A program made the position numbers and the translations under genes. Positions 46,173-57,115 of a DNA stretch of 64,000 nt are shown piece after piece; within the stretch, counting starts at the first letter, position 1, and each line of letters starts with the position of its first letter. The stretch spans positions 147,259-211,258 of the forward strand of contig CAXAMN010021573.1 in assembly GCA_963970005.1 (NCBI GenBank), in the 5' to 3' direction. This stretch comes from Durusdinium trenchii. Taxonomy: Eukaryota > Sar > Dinophyceae > Suessiales > Symbiodiniaceae. The notes beneath the pieces were generated by a model, which was given only the letters and a program-made list of their open reading frames with translations, did no database searches and was not told the DNA's origin.

Positions 46173-46740
46173 ATGGAGCGCGAGATCAGCTGGCCTTTCT
46201 TAAAAAGATGGGAAGCAATTTGCACGTTGCCACATTGTGTGGTTTTGGCTCGCTTCAACAAGTGTTTGGCCAAGATGATGTTGGTCGTCGTGACGCCTGT
46301 GCGTTCCCACCATGGCCGTGCTCAGAAGATGTTTGCCACTCGCTCTGGTGGGGCAGAAAGGCAGATTGCGATGACCTCTGGAGAGTGGATTGGCGAGCTG
46401 GTGACTTAGGGCCTGTAGGCGATGAGGAGGAGCACGAGCTGGTCTCTTTCACGTTTACATTTCTTTGTCACCTGCTGGCGCAGCGCCTCATGAAGTACCT
46501 TATGTACAGCTTTGGGCTTCCCTTCAAGTTGGCTCATTTGTTGAACCATGACCCTGCCGAGGTCACTCTGGCTTTGCGCATTGGTGGGCCACTCTGACAA
46601 AGGCAGAAGATCTGCCTCAGCAGCAGGCGAACTCTTTTGTGGCGTCTTGCTTGAAAGAATTCATTTGGCCATCCATGGTGTGGTACCGGCAAACATTCGT
46701 TGAGCTGGATGAGGTGGAGTTTGGGCATGTGCCCTGTCAC
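46173..46740 (+). pseudogene. Fragment of a dinoflagellate multicopy protein family, part 2 (frame-shifted)
   Basis: The protein-like reading moves through three frames. 46173-46406 contains HHGRAQKMFATRSGG and ERQIAMTSGEWIGELV. About 46408-46580 contains EEEHELVSFTFTFLCHLLAQ and LPFKLAHLLNHDPAEVTLAL. About 46583-46740 contains KAEDLPQQQANSFVASCLKE. Each switch fits one missing base in a short T-run (46406-46407 and 46581-46582). Hydrophobic stretches suggest a largely helical protein. It probably continues the family seen at 43189-43755. Function unknown. Confidence 0.45.
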
Positions 46741-48230
46741 GTCGCTTCACAGATCCGAGACTGGTGCAACGGGCCAACTGGATGCGCAGCGGGTCGACTG
46801 GGCGCCGAGAGCAATCCAAGCGACGGCCACTTCTGCAGGCCCCAGTTGCAGCCAGGTGGACTTTAGACCAGATGCGGCAGATGGCACCTCCAGGCGACAT
46901 CCTTTTTTCGCGGGAGGAGCGGTGGCATACCCGGTGGAGGTGCAAGCATCTGGGTTGCCCTCCGCCTAACAACGTGTCGAGGGTGTTTCACAGCAGCCAT
47001 GTCTTGCCACTGCCGACTCCACCCAGGCACAGAAGTCTCATGGCTGCTGGATTGAATTGGGGCGGTCAACGTGTGAACGTTGCGGTGACTGGGGCGCATA
47101 CAGTGATTTTTCAATTCGCTTTTGATTGAAGGTCATGCCGGGAAAGACGAATTAGTGTCAAGTTCAGAAACTCGAAAAAGCTTGGGTTCATGGTTGGGCC
47201 CAATATTAATCAAACATGATTTCTTGGCACGCCCTACCTGGCAAATTGCTGTGTCAATGGTTTTTGTCGGCATCGACATCGCCAATTGTTTGGCCACAAG
47301 AGAAGAGCAGGACAAGAGCGGCCACAGAGCCCGCCCACAGAGTTCAGGGGTGCGGCCAGTCAGTGTGTCCAGGGCTGGTCAGCGCGGCCAGAGGACAAGA
47401 GGAGGACAAGACCCGGCCACAGAGTTCAGGGGCACGGCCAGTCAGTGTGGCCAGCTCTTTTTTAAGCGTAGAACCCCAACAGTCAACTGATTAGTGGAAT
47501 CGTTTTGACCCTGTTTGGTGTCTATTTTGGTATAATCAAAAAAGCACCCAACTTTCCACTTTCCGAAAACAAGTTTCCAGAATTCTGAACAATGTATCCA
47601 GTTTCCGATCACCGCTTTTCGGTTTTTCGAATTCCAGTTTCTGACCCAACTTTTGGTTTCCGAATTCACAACGCAGGTGCCCGAACTCAACGCTGATCCA
47701 CGAATGGGACTGGCTTGTCAGCCTTTGCCTCGCTTTCTGCTGAATGTTGCCATTATACTTCCTCAATCTTTGGAGAGCTCTGAACTGAAGAGTTGCTTGT
47801 ACTGGCTCACCGCGACAAAAAGTCCCGTGCGCGCATCAGTCAATTCTGGATGCCCACACAAAGCACTGTGAGATACTTGGGGTCACAGCGTGAGCGCCGA
47901 GTATGACCCAGATGCTAGCTTGCCCTGGTCCCTCCCTAGTTACAAACAGGTAAGAAGCGCTGTTTTGAAGGTGGCTTTTCTCCATGAAGTGGACGATGTG
48001 TTTTCAACCCAAGAGCCCCAGGCAAAGGGACACCAAAAAGTAAAAAGGGAACCCGTACTGCAGGACTTCCTACTATATCCCCATCTGACCTGTTCCAACC
48101 CGACAGGCACCGGGCCTGGTCTGGGACTGGGACCTAAGACAGTGGATTGAGAGTAGATGGCACAAGCCATCACAATCCCCAATGTCGGGGGTTTACATAT
48201 ATGGACCCCTATCTTTTCAAACATTTTGGT

Positions 48231-48275
48231 GTGCCACTATACATGGCATAGTGGTCCCCAAATAGATAGTGGCAC
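48231..48275. repeat. Hairpin with GTGCCACTAT arms
   Basis: GTGCCACTAT (48231-48240) and ATAGTGGCAC (48266-48275) are exact reverse complements, with a 25-nt loop. Confidence 0.5.
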
Positions 48276-49403
48276 GATTTCCAATACATGTTGAAAGGGG
48301 TTTTACCTTTCTATCTATTAGGAAAATTTTTGTTGGTCTATAAACGCTGAAGCTACACAAACAACATGTTCTATTTTGGATGAAATGGTCCATGCCTCAG
48401 GTCGTGAAGTTTATGCCATGGACCGACAAGCACAGGTGGGGCGAAGCGTTTTCGCGTATCGCGGAGTGTAGAAGCGCGCTTGCGCGCCTCGGATATGTTA
48501 AATTATGATGGATTGCCAGGGCGCCAGAGGCGATCCTCAATCCTTGAACATTTTGGACATCCACCACCGGGCTGTTGCTGACCGGGTTGTTGCGAGTGTG
48601 ACACTTCATTCAACTTCATTCCATGTATAGGCGTGACAAGGCTTCTGCTTTTAACCGATCCCATATGCTTGGTTGGAACTTCGATCCATGGAGACCTTGT
48701 CGTCCCAACCCTTCCTGTTCAGGACCTGAGTCATTCTGGGTGAAAGGAACTCCTGGCTATGCCGCTGGCCTGCTACTGTGCTGCTGTGCTGCTGGTTTGT
48801 TGGTTTGCTGCTCCGGCTCCGACCGATCGCCGACCAGAGCGGAGCACCTTAGGACCCGTGTTGCGAGATGGCTATGTTGGCGATGTTACCCTGAAAACTC
48901 ACATGGACCCTGAGAATGGACCTGTGGTTTCGACCATTTTCCACTAAAAACCCAGTGGTTTTAGTGGTTTTGGGGGTTCCATGTTCATCTTCCAGGACGT
49001 ATGTTAGTGCTCAGGGAAGGGTGCGACGTGGAAACGGATGGGTTCCGACCCAGTTCCGGGCCACCAGCGCTTCGCGTCGCCTTCGCGTCGCCTTCGCTTC
49101 GTTGGCCGTGCGAACGGGCAGGACTGGGTGGACAAGGTGGAGAAAGAAGCGGCTGGGGGCTCTCAGCTGAGCAGAGCCCAGCGATGCTGGTCCGGCAAAG
49201 ATGTTGGTGGTCCGGTGGCAGTGAAGGTTGCTCAAACCCCACCATTGCATACCATGGCCATCCATGGCCACCATTTGAGTATGTTGTGTGCTGCCTCGCC
49301 TCGTGGCTGGCTGGCCGCTTTAGGGGTTGGGAGCTAGAGGATTGTTCAGCCATATTCATCCAGAAAATCAGCCGTGTGTAGGTTGTGGATCGATCAGTCC
49401 CAC

Positions 49404-49429
49404 CAGACTCTCAGCTTTCTGAGAGTCTG
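49404..49429. repeat. Perfect 11-bp stem, 4-nt loop hairpin
   Basis: CAGACTCTCAG, CTTT loop, then CTGAGAGTCTG. It is compact enough to be an RNA structural element or a transposon scar. No gene adjoins it. Confidence 0.55.
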
Positions 49430-52400
49430 GGACAGGTGATCCAGATGTCACTAGATGTCCCAAGATGTGCTGTGCAGTCTGCCCCAAGTGACTTATGGCA
49501 GTGACTTATAAGTGATTCCAGTGAATGGTTTGATTTGACTTATGCCTGTTCTGGCAGTTCTGGGATGCGAGTTCTGGCATGCGAACTGCAGTTCTGGGAT
49601 GAATGCCTTGGTTGTTCAATTTCCAACGATGAAGCCAAGCAGGGCATAATCCCCAACGGATTTAGGGGTTCGGCTTCCACGACAGACCAACCCCAAAATG
49701 ACTGTTCGCTAGAGTCTGCTAGAGGAACACAGCATTTCGGGGTGTGAACATCTTCAGGGGCCTTTGCAGGGAGGCTTAGGGAGGCTGATGTGGAACCGAT
49801 GTGGATTTCAACCGATGTCACCCCTCTTTCAACTGAGGAGGGTGCAAACTTCATCAAACACCAGGGTTCGTGCCCCACAAATGTGGATCAAGTGGGTTTC
49901 GCAGAATGTTTCCCCTCTATAGCGATCCCACAAAATAGAAAGTGGCACGGTTATATAAAGTCTCCAATACATTCTTATAGTGGGGATCTGCACATCTACT
50001 TTTTATATCTATTTGGGGACCACTATGAACGTGATGTCTAAACACATTTGAGGTCGAAAGCCTCACCGGCTACCGCGATGGGGTGCCGGAGCTCAGAGCT
50101 GAGCGAGCTCCTGGAGTTGGAAAGGAATGGGAAGATCCTTTTTCCAACTAATGGGAAGACACCTAGCTAGATGAAAAGGATCGATTGATGGATCTTCATA
50201 GAATTCTTCCTAGCGATCAGTTGGGTTGAAACGGAGTGAATGTATATAGGCGTATAACGGTATATATGTCTATAACTTCCTCAGAGTGCTCCTTTTATAT
50301 ATCTGTGCTGTGAAAAACATTCTATGGAGTCATAGCCTTAATTCCACGGACGTTTATACACAAGCTACGGGGGTGTACTGGTGAGCCACGAGTGTTTTTC
50401 CCGCACGTGTATTTATTTTTCAAATGATGTTTATTTTGGTTGCGTATGTTTGGTTCACAGACCTAAATAAAGGTATGTTGAACTAACACCAAAAGAAAAG
50501 GAACCACGAGGTTGCAGGTATCTATACCAGGGCCCTCCAACAGGCCACCACCCGCCACTTTTAAGTCTCCATTTCAGCCAGAAAAAGGAGTGTTTGGGAG
50601 CGTAAATTCATAGAACACCCTTTTGTCTAACTTCCAAAAAGAGGGGCTGGTTCTGAGACCTGAGTGGAGAGTGGAGAGTGGAGAGAAGTGCAGAAGGAGA
50701 ACCCCTGATATGAACAGTTGTGAACCTCAGAACCTCTAGGTGTTTCATTCTTTTTTTTTGAACAACCCCCTGCCACGCTTTCCTGGCTTTTATTCCAGCA
50801 CTCCAGATCTCCTGTCAGGTGGACACCATGATGGAGGCAGGACCATGCGACCACGCTTCCATGAAGGTGTGACGAGAGAAAAACCTTTGATTCAACGCAC
50901 GTCTCTGGGTGGCCAGAGAGAAAAGAACACACCCTGTGTCACCCAAAAGGATTTGTACGTGTGTGGAAGATCACCCTGAGGACGCCATGTTTGTGGGTTC
51001 CTAAGTTCGTTCGGGGCGGAGAGCTGACGCAACTCATACCCACAGGTCAAGATCAGAGCGGCGCACCATGCAGATCTCCCGCTCACGTCTCCCACCTGAC
51101 AGGGCCGCAGGGGGCCGGCTCGCCTGCTTTCCCCTGCCTGCGTCCGGTGAAAAACACTGCTCAATGATGCTCAATGTTTGGTTCAAGAAACTGAACACCA
51201 TGATGTTCAACTGAACACCAGGTGTGCCCGTTTTTCGAAGACCAGGTCTTCACCGTCGACTCTGTGTTGGGTCGACTCGTCCGGAGGTGCATGTCGTGGG
51301 GCTGAGTCACCACAGCGCCCCGGTGGAGGCCGAAGGGTCTGCCCGGGCGCGGCGCGGCGCGCGCCGCGTGGGCGAACGCATGGGAAAGAGGCCTTGGCAA
51401 ACCCTAGGGATTGGTTCCACCCCAGCTTTGAGGGTGCTTGATGTGCTTGGGATCAGTTGGAATACCCGGTGATTGCGGGTTCTGAAGATCCCGAAGGGGC
51501 AGAGATCTTTGAGTCCTGAAAGCGATTGATGTTGAGGGGACTGAAGAGTCAGGAAGGTGAGGAGGGCGAGGGAGGCCTTGCAAATGGAGTATGCTGGAGT
51601 AGCACCATCCAAACACCACTAGAGTCCAAAGGAGAATTCGACAGACTGAAAAGGACTCTGAAGTTCCAGCAACTACATGGAACCGATCCGGGAAAAGCTC
51701 TGGGTCGCTTGCCAATGATAGGTAACAGCAACACATCAGACCTATTCACCTTCACCTCTTTGACGGTCCAGCTGTGGGTGATGACCAAGCGACCCAGGTG
51801 CACCAGGTGGATGAGCGGCAACATGAGCGGCAAGGGAGTGTAACAGACATCAAATGCATGCCCCACAGCAAAATATGAACATGATGGAAACGCATTGGTT
51901 TTTCACATGCATGGAGATAATGGCATTTATTGAAATATGTCCCAAAGAAAAAATATGAACAGATGGAGTTCGTTCGTTTTCACCGGAATTTCTCCGAGTT
52001 CGATCGTTCCCGCAGAGTTCCCACACAAGTGTTTTCGCTCCCAGGCATCCGCGGTGAGGTCTGGGTGCTTCCAGTTCCGACCCAAAGGCACATGCAGATT
52101 ATATATAGTATAGACTACGTTATATAATACCACAATAATGATATAACCACATATATATATAGTAATAATTGATTATAATATAGACACTCCATGTATGGAA
52201 TCCATACCTACATTGATCCCTGAAACCACAAAGGAAACATAGAAAAAACAACACAACAAGAATCTGATGGCGTGGTACCACATCAAGACACCATCACAGG
52301 CAAAACAGAGTTGGATACGTTGGGTACACAAATTGTCGTTGGATACAGCTTGTGAAGTCGGTCAATGGAACAAAAATCCTTCTTACTAGTATTGAAATGT

Positions 52401-52795
52401 ATTGAAATAATCCCTTTTTGGTAAGGACATCTGGATGTTTGTTCCTTTCTATGAAACCGGAATAGCTATTGTTCAAGTGGCAATCCGAGAAACGTTCGGA
52501 AGATGCTTGTTCATCAAACGTAGTTCCTGTAGGTTTGGAAGATTTTGGAAGGGTCTTGTTGGAACAACCTCACCGGGCCTACCTGCCTCCGCGCAGGTCC
52601 GCGAGAAGCTTGCGGTGGCACAAGCGGATTGGAACGCTTACGCACAGGCGATGTGCTCCGTTGGCAATGGAACGGGAGAAACCATCTCATCAAGCTATAC
52701 TTGTATGTGGGTCTGTAGTCAAGTAGGGAGATCTCCAAAGGACCCCCCGTGAAAGAAGGAAAATAGACCAGTCTACCGGGGGGTCTCCCTATATT

Positions 52796-52915
52796 TAAAC
52801 ATGTTTCAGGTCTGGCAGGCTTGGGTGAACATGTATTCATTACTGCCATAGGTTTGAACCAACGAATGTTTTGGCTCAAGTGACTTGGCCAAAATAGCGT
52901 TTGTTCTCTCTTTTT
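52796..52915 (+). repeat. Split direct repeat A1
   Basis: 120 bp, identical to 62169-62288. It carries TTTTGGCTCAAG (52869-52880), the 3' end of the dinoflagellate spliced leader. It lies upstream of ORF1 and presumably contributes the 5' leader. Confidence 0.95.
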
Positions 52916-52978
52916 GAGGGCGGAACCCTTGGAGAGACAGTTCTTTTTTTTTTGTGCAGGGAGGGACCCTGTTTTCCC

Positions 52979-53761
52979 ATGAGCGAGTTGGGAACAAGCC
53001 TTGCTGCCTACACCAGGTACCAGGTGATCCATGCCGCCGCGTGGATGGAGTTCAGCGCTCACCTTCAGGAGCTGGTTGCTGAGGGGCGCGAGCGGGAAGC
53101 TTTGCGCCTCTGGGCCTCCGTGGTGGAGTTGGTGCATCTGGGGTCTCCAAGGCAACCCCTCTCCATCGCTGGGTTCCCCCCGGTTCGTCGGTTCGTATGT
53201 ACCACCATTCCGTGTGCAAGGTGCACCGACCGTCGGGGCGGCTTCCAGTTCCCATGGGTGGGCGTATGGAACCGCCGCTGCTTGCTGGTTCAAGAGGGAC
53301 TTGGGCCAGCGGTCGCGTGGCAGCGCTACCATGCCTCTGCGGCGCGCTTGGACCGCCTGGCGCTGCAGTGGATTGCCTTCGACCTGGGCCCGTTGGACAT
53401 CTTGCCAGTCCACGTTGGCTTGGCCGTGGAGCGGCTGGACGACGGGGACGATGGCATCGACACCGAGGAGTTCTTCGAGTTGGTTCGGCTTTGGCAGCAG
53501 GGGAGGCGGCCATGGCGGGAACCATGGTCGTCCCTGGTTGGGACCCCAGGTATTCCCCGGGAAGTCGCGAATGCAGGCCGATCCATCCGTGCGATCCTGG
53601 GGGCCGTGGCCTATGACGTTGAGTACATCCCCCCCCTCTGCCTCCTTTGTCGCCTGCCCACGTTCGAGTCCTGTCGAGTCTGTCGATCGATCGTTTGTGA
53701 AAGCTGCAACTTCTGGTCACGGCAGTGCCCGTTGTGTATCGACAGTTCTGGCTCAGACTAG
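52979..53761 (+). CDS. ORF1: eight-cysteine zinc-binding protein
   Basis: 260 aa from the first ATG outside repeat A1. The N-terminal two thirds is helical, with a CTTIPCARC pair near residues 75-83. The C-terminal 45 residues hold eight cysteines as four CxxC pairs (CLLC, CRVC, CESC, CPLC), the arrangement of a cross-braced two-zinc finger of RING/B-box/FYVE type. It may act in nucleoprotein assembly or in contact with host factors; this is unproven. The stop lies 22 bp before the ORF2 ATG, in a different frame. A longer open frame overlapping it (53031 onward, Trp/Ser/Arg-rich) is a shadow. No known DIRS protein with this layout comes to mind. Confidence 0.65.
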   Translation: MSELGTSLAAYTRYQVIHAAAWMEFSAHLQELVAEGREREALRLWASVVELVHLGSPRQPLSIAGFPPVRRFVCTTIPCARCTDRRGGFQFPWVGVWNRRCLLVQEGLGPAVAWQRYHASAARLDRLALQWIAFDLGPLDILPVHVGLAVERLDDGDDGIDTEEFFELVRLWQQGRRPWREPWSSLVGTPGIPREVANAGRSIRAILGAVAYDVEYIPPLCLLCRLPTFESCRVCRSIVCESCNFWSRQCPLCIDSSGSD

Positions 53762-53783
53762 TGCGATAGTCCTTGCAGGGCTC

Positions 53784-56744
53784 ATGGCTGACAGGGGGCG
53801 TTATGCGGTCGAGTCAGCGGGGAGCTCCAGGTGGGACCCGGAGACCTCGTCTGAAGTGGCCCAAGCCGCCCGTGTTCGCGAGTTCAGGGAGCAATACCAC
53901 CTCTTGGACGACGCGGACTTTGCCTTTGCCTTTCGGTCAGCGGAAGAGGCCTTGTTGGCCGGGGGCCGGGGATTGGCCGATGCTTGGACCAAGGCCCGCT
54001 CCGAGCAGACTGAGGAGCTGATGCCGTTGGCGGCCTCTACAGTGGAAGCGGGCTCGAGTCGCGACAGGCCGGCACATGCTCTTCACCTACCCGCTCCTCC
54101 AGTGCCTGTTCGGAAGGGAGTGACCCTTTCTCAACAAGCTTTCAGTGCTGACAGTGTGAACAGGCGAGTCGAAGCGCTGGCCAAGGTGTTTGAGGACGCC
54201 GGGATTCATCGCCCTTCCGTGGGGAACCTATCAGATGCGATCCTAGCGGAGTGGAAACTGCAACTCACTCGATTGGCGCAGGTCAAAGTGACCAAATCTG
54301 AACCTCAGACAGTGGTGAACGCTGTGCGCACGTGGTCGGAATTGGTCAGCTTCATGCGTTCTCGAGATAGGACTACGATCGAGCATTTGGATTTGGCGTC
54401 ATTCCTGGCCTCCGGCTCCAAAGGACCCAAGCGGGCATTGAACTCGCTTCGCTGGTTGAATGAACTGGGGCATTTGGGGTGGCAGCTGGATGCGATCGTG
54501 CTGGACCCACCTGCCTCGCGGCGGGCAGCTGCGCGATCCCAGGCTCTCGTTGTCGAGCCGCCCATGCTCACCCACTTGGAGCGTGGCATCAAGGAAGCCT
54601 TCACCCGACAGGACCCTCGCTGGACTGCGATGTTGGGGAGTTGGATCGTTGGCGTAGGGGTACTACGCTACCGGCATGTCCAACGTGCTCAGATGGTGCG
54701 ATTGTCCCGCTCAACGATGTACTGCCATTGCCCCAAAGGGAAGCAGGCGAGCAAACGTGATGGCTTCGATTTCTCCATCCCTTCGCAGTTCACAGATGGC
54801 TGGCCCTGGGCAGAGCATGTGGTGGCCCTTCGGAACCAGTTGCCTGAGGCCCAACGAGATGCAGGCGGCCTCTGCTTCAATCGGGAGGGCCGCGCGTGGG
54901 ACATCTCTGAGGTGCAAGCCGCAGGCCGTGAGCTGTTCCAGGACCTTGTGACCGACGTGGCCGACCTCTCCACCTACTCGTGGCGCCGGCTCATGCCCAC
55001 GGTGGCGTTGCTGGCCAAGTACACCCCGGTTGAGATGGTGGCCTTGGGGGATTGGCAATCCAAGAGTGAGCTACCTCAGGAGGCCGCCATGCCGACACAC
55101 TACGCAGGCAGCCGTGATCTCGTCAGCATGAGGCTCAAACATCTGTCGCTGGGACTTGTCGCCAGGTTGGGCGAATTTGATGCCTGGGAACTGGCAACTC
55201 CAGCCGCCATCACTGCCGCAGTGGACGCGGCCAAGCCCGAGGTGCAGCGGGCAGTGAGCCTCGACAAGCACAGCTTGTGGGACAAGCCGATGTCGGTGGC
55301 AGCAGCGCAGCGCGCGTTCGCCTTCTCGCGAGAGCGTGCAGCGCTCACAAGAGCGGCGCAAGCTAGTTCCAAGCGCTCCGAAGCTGTGATGCCCCCTTCC
55401 ATCAATGGCAAGGTGGTCACTCGTTTCCTGAGGAACGGCAAGGCGCTATGCCCCAACTTTCAGTTGGACGCCTGCCACGTGGGCGAGGGGACCTGTGGTG
55501 AAGCCCACCTTTGCGCCATCGTGCTGAAGACTGGCCGTGCCTGCGGAGGGAAGCATCCAGCTCAGGCTTGCTTGGCAAAGCGCTATGTGGTGGCCGAGGA
55601 TGTCGAGCACACCCCTCTGGCGAACGTCGCAGTGCCCAGCACCGCAGAGCCAGTTGCTCTCCCTGTGGCCGACGCCCCTGAGGCTCCACATCGTTCATCA
55701 TCGCCAGAGAGCACCTCCAGTGAAGATGAGTCCTCAGCAGGCCCTCGCTCCCCGAGCGCGTCCCCGAGTCCAGTCCCCGCTCCCAAGGCCAAGAAGCCGC
55801 GCACTGTGCCACCCCCGGACGCTGAGGCAGCACCCTCTCCAGCGCAGCCCGTGGCGCCCAAGGCAATGCCGCCCTCGGTGGCAGCGACAGCTGCGGCGCC
55901 CAAAGCCTCGGAGGTCATTCCACCATGGCGAGCAGCAGCAGCCGAAGCCACGGAGGCTCCCAGCGACATCTTCGAGATGCCCGAGCCCCCGGCCGCGTTC
56001 ACACCCAATGTGCACGACCAGCGGTGGGACCGCTTGGCCACTGTGCGGGGGAAGAGCGCGCAGGCACCGACCAAAGTGCTGTCCGTCCAAAGTGGCGGCA
56101 CGTTGTGGTTGGGTGGATTGCCTACGAACAGGTCAGCATCAGCCTTTCCATCCGTCACTCTTCAAGTGGCATGCATGCTTGAGGAGCCTTCGCAGCGGGG
56201 TGGCATTTGCTTGCAGGGAGCGACCCTGCGCAAGTTCGCTATCGCCCACCCTGATAGGCGAGACGAGCAATGGCGCGACCTGTTTCCGCTCCTGTGCAAT
56301 ACGTTGTGGGGAGGTGAGGATGTGCTCCTCCACTGCATTAGTGGCCGGCATCGCGCGGCGGGTACCGCGTGTATGATCCGAGCCATTCTGCTCCGGGAGC
56401 GCTTCGAAGCAGCTTGGGACTACTTGGCAAGTGTGAGGGATGTCGACATCCAAGGCTTGCTGAGAGACAGGGCCTTGGCTGGTTGGATCCATGAGACCCT
56501 TCGCACATCTAGTCTGGGCAATGCCTGGCCCCGGCCAACCGGATACATCGCGACCGCCCGCAGTCAGCTGCACATCCAGGGCTATGAGGACACTCCCCTC
56601 TGCTCACATCGCCAGAGCGGCCAGAAGGGCAAAGGGCGTTTGACAAACCCGTCGAAGTGTACCTCGAAGATGGAGGCGATTGCCTGGGGCAGGCCAACAT
56701 GCCAAGTTTGTGCCAATAGAGCACCAGCCTCCTGGATCCCTTGA
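53784..56744 (+). CDS. ORF2: tyrosine recombinase with zinc module and phosphatase-like domain
   Basis: 986 aa. Residues about 115-210 look like an N-terminal SAM-like core-binding helix bundle. The tyrosine-recombinase catalytic set is visible: Arg295 (VLRYRHVQ), Arg401 (TYSWRRLMPT; Tyr in place of the usual His), Trp424 (ALGDWQS) and nucleophile Tyr440 (THYAGS). It would integrate the circular DNA at the split repeats. Residues about 543-603 form a Cys/His module like that of ORF3 (LRNGKALCPNFQ, HLC, RACGGKH). A Pro/Ala/Ser-rich linker spans about 613-735. The C-terminus carries WLGGLPT and VLLHCISGRHRAAG (His850, Cys851, Arg857), matching the HCxxGxxR signature of protein tyrosine/dual-specificity phosphatases. 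The start was chosen at the first ATG after ORF1. Confidence 0.85.
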   Translation: MADRGRYAVESAGSSRWDPETSSEVAQAARVREFREQYHLLDDADFAFAFRSAEEALLAGGRGLADAWTKARSEQTEELMPLAASTVEAGSSRDRPAHALHLPAPPVPVRKGVTLSQQAFSADSVNRRVEALAKVFEDAGIHRPSVGNLSDAILAEWKLQLTRLAQVKVTKSEPQTVVNAVRTWSELVSFMRSRDRTTIEHLDLASFLASGSKGPKRALNSLRWLNELGHLGWQLDAIVLDPPASRRAAARSQALVVEPPMLTHLERGIKEAFTRQDPRWTAMLGSWIVGVGVLRYRHVQRAQMVRLSRSTMYCHCPKGKQASKRDGFDFSIPSQFTDGWPWAEHVVALRNQLPEAQRDAGGLCFNREGRAWDISEVQAAGRELFQDLVTDVADLSTYSWRRLMPTVALLAKYTPVEMVALGDWQSKSELPQEAAMPTHYAGSRDLVSMRLKHLSLGLVARLGEFDAWELATPAAITAAVDAAKPEVQRAVSLDKHSLWDKPMSVAAAQRAFAFSRERAALTRAAQASSKRSEAVMPPSINGKVVTRFLRNGKALCPNFQLDACHVGEGTCGEAHLCAIVLKTGRACGGKHPAQACLAKRYVVAEDVEHTPLANVAVPSTAEPVALPVADAPEAPHRSSSPESTSSEDESSAGPRSPSASPSPVPAPKAKKPRTVPPPDAEAAPSPAQPVAPKAMPPSVAATAAAPKASEVIPPWRAAAAEATEAPSDIFEMPEPPAAFTPNVHDQRWDRLATVRGKSAQAPTKVLSVQSGGTLWLGGLPTNRSASAFPSVTLQVACMLEEPSQRGGICLQGATLRKFAIAHPDRRDEQWRDLFPLLCNTLWGGEDVLLHCISGRHRAAGTACMIRAILLRERFEAAWDYLASVRDVDIQGLLRDRALAGWIHETLRTSSLGNAWPRPTGYIATARSQLHIQGYEDTPLCSHRQSGQKGKGRLTNPSKCTSKMEAIAWGRPTCQVCANRAPASWIP

Positions 56745-57115
56745 GGAGGCTGTGGCACCTGTTTTCATCTTGTCGCACAGCGACACATAAGAGCAGCTAG
56801 CCCCCTTTTGGCGATGGAGTGATCCGTTGCCCGTGGCGAGCTTGACCAAGACAGCGTGAAAACAGAGTGCAGTCTCCTGACAGGGGTATTCGGTGAGGGG
56901 GGAGTTTCGCCTAGGCGGGTAGGATCGAGGTGCAGGGAGAATTGACCGAGCCGCAGAAGCATGTCCATGAGGACGTCGTTCGGTCTGTCCCTATGTCTTC
57001 CTTCCCCCCCCCGTCTCCGGACTCGTCACGGCCGTAGTCATTGTGCAGGAGGAGAGGGACTCCTCCGAGCGGGCAGCTTTGGCTTAGGCGCGTGGGAAGG
57101 GATCCCCGAGACAGC
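56745..57115 (+). other. Spacer between ORF2 and ORF3
   Basis: 371 bp with no sustained frame. It contains C- and G-rich runs (57005-57014). It could hold signals for translation or internal transcription of the Gag-Pol half. Nothing specific was recognised, including no TTTTGGCTCAAG. Confidence 0.4.

Larger units (their letters stand above)
47130..52795. other. Non-coding DNA between the gene fragment and the YR element
   Basis: No convincing coding region. It contains an imperfect tandem pair (about 47326-47452, words CCACAGAGTTCAGGGG and GGCCAGTCAGTGTG), the hairpins at 48231 and 49404, and two related A/T-rich segments (about 48230-48300 and 49910-50040) sharing AGTGGCACG and ATTTGGGGACCACTAT-type words. 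TA tracts lie near 52100-52170. Confidence 0.5.

Noticed and set aside
52514-53413. 299-codon minus-strand frame
   Set aside because: Antisense shadow of ORF1 and repeat A1 in GC-rich DNA; no motif.
53031-53783. Upstream extension of the ORF2 frame, overlapping ORF1
   Set aside because: Composition is Trp/Ser/Arg-rich as expected of a shadow frame, while the overlapping ORF1 frame has structured Cys pairs and normal composition. ORF2 is taken from ATG 53784.
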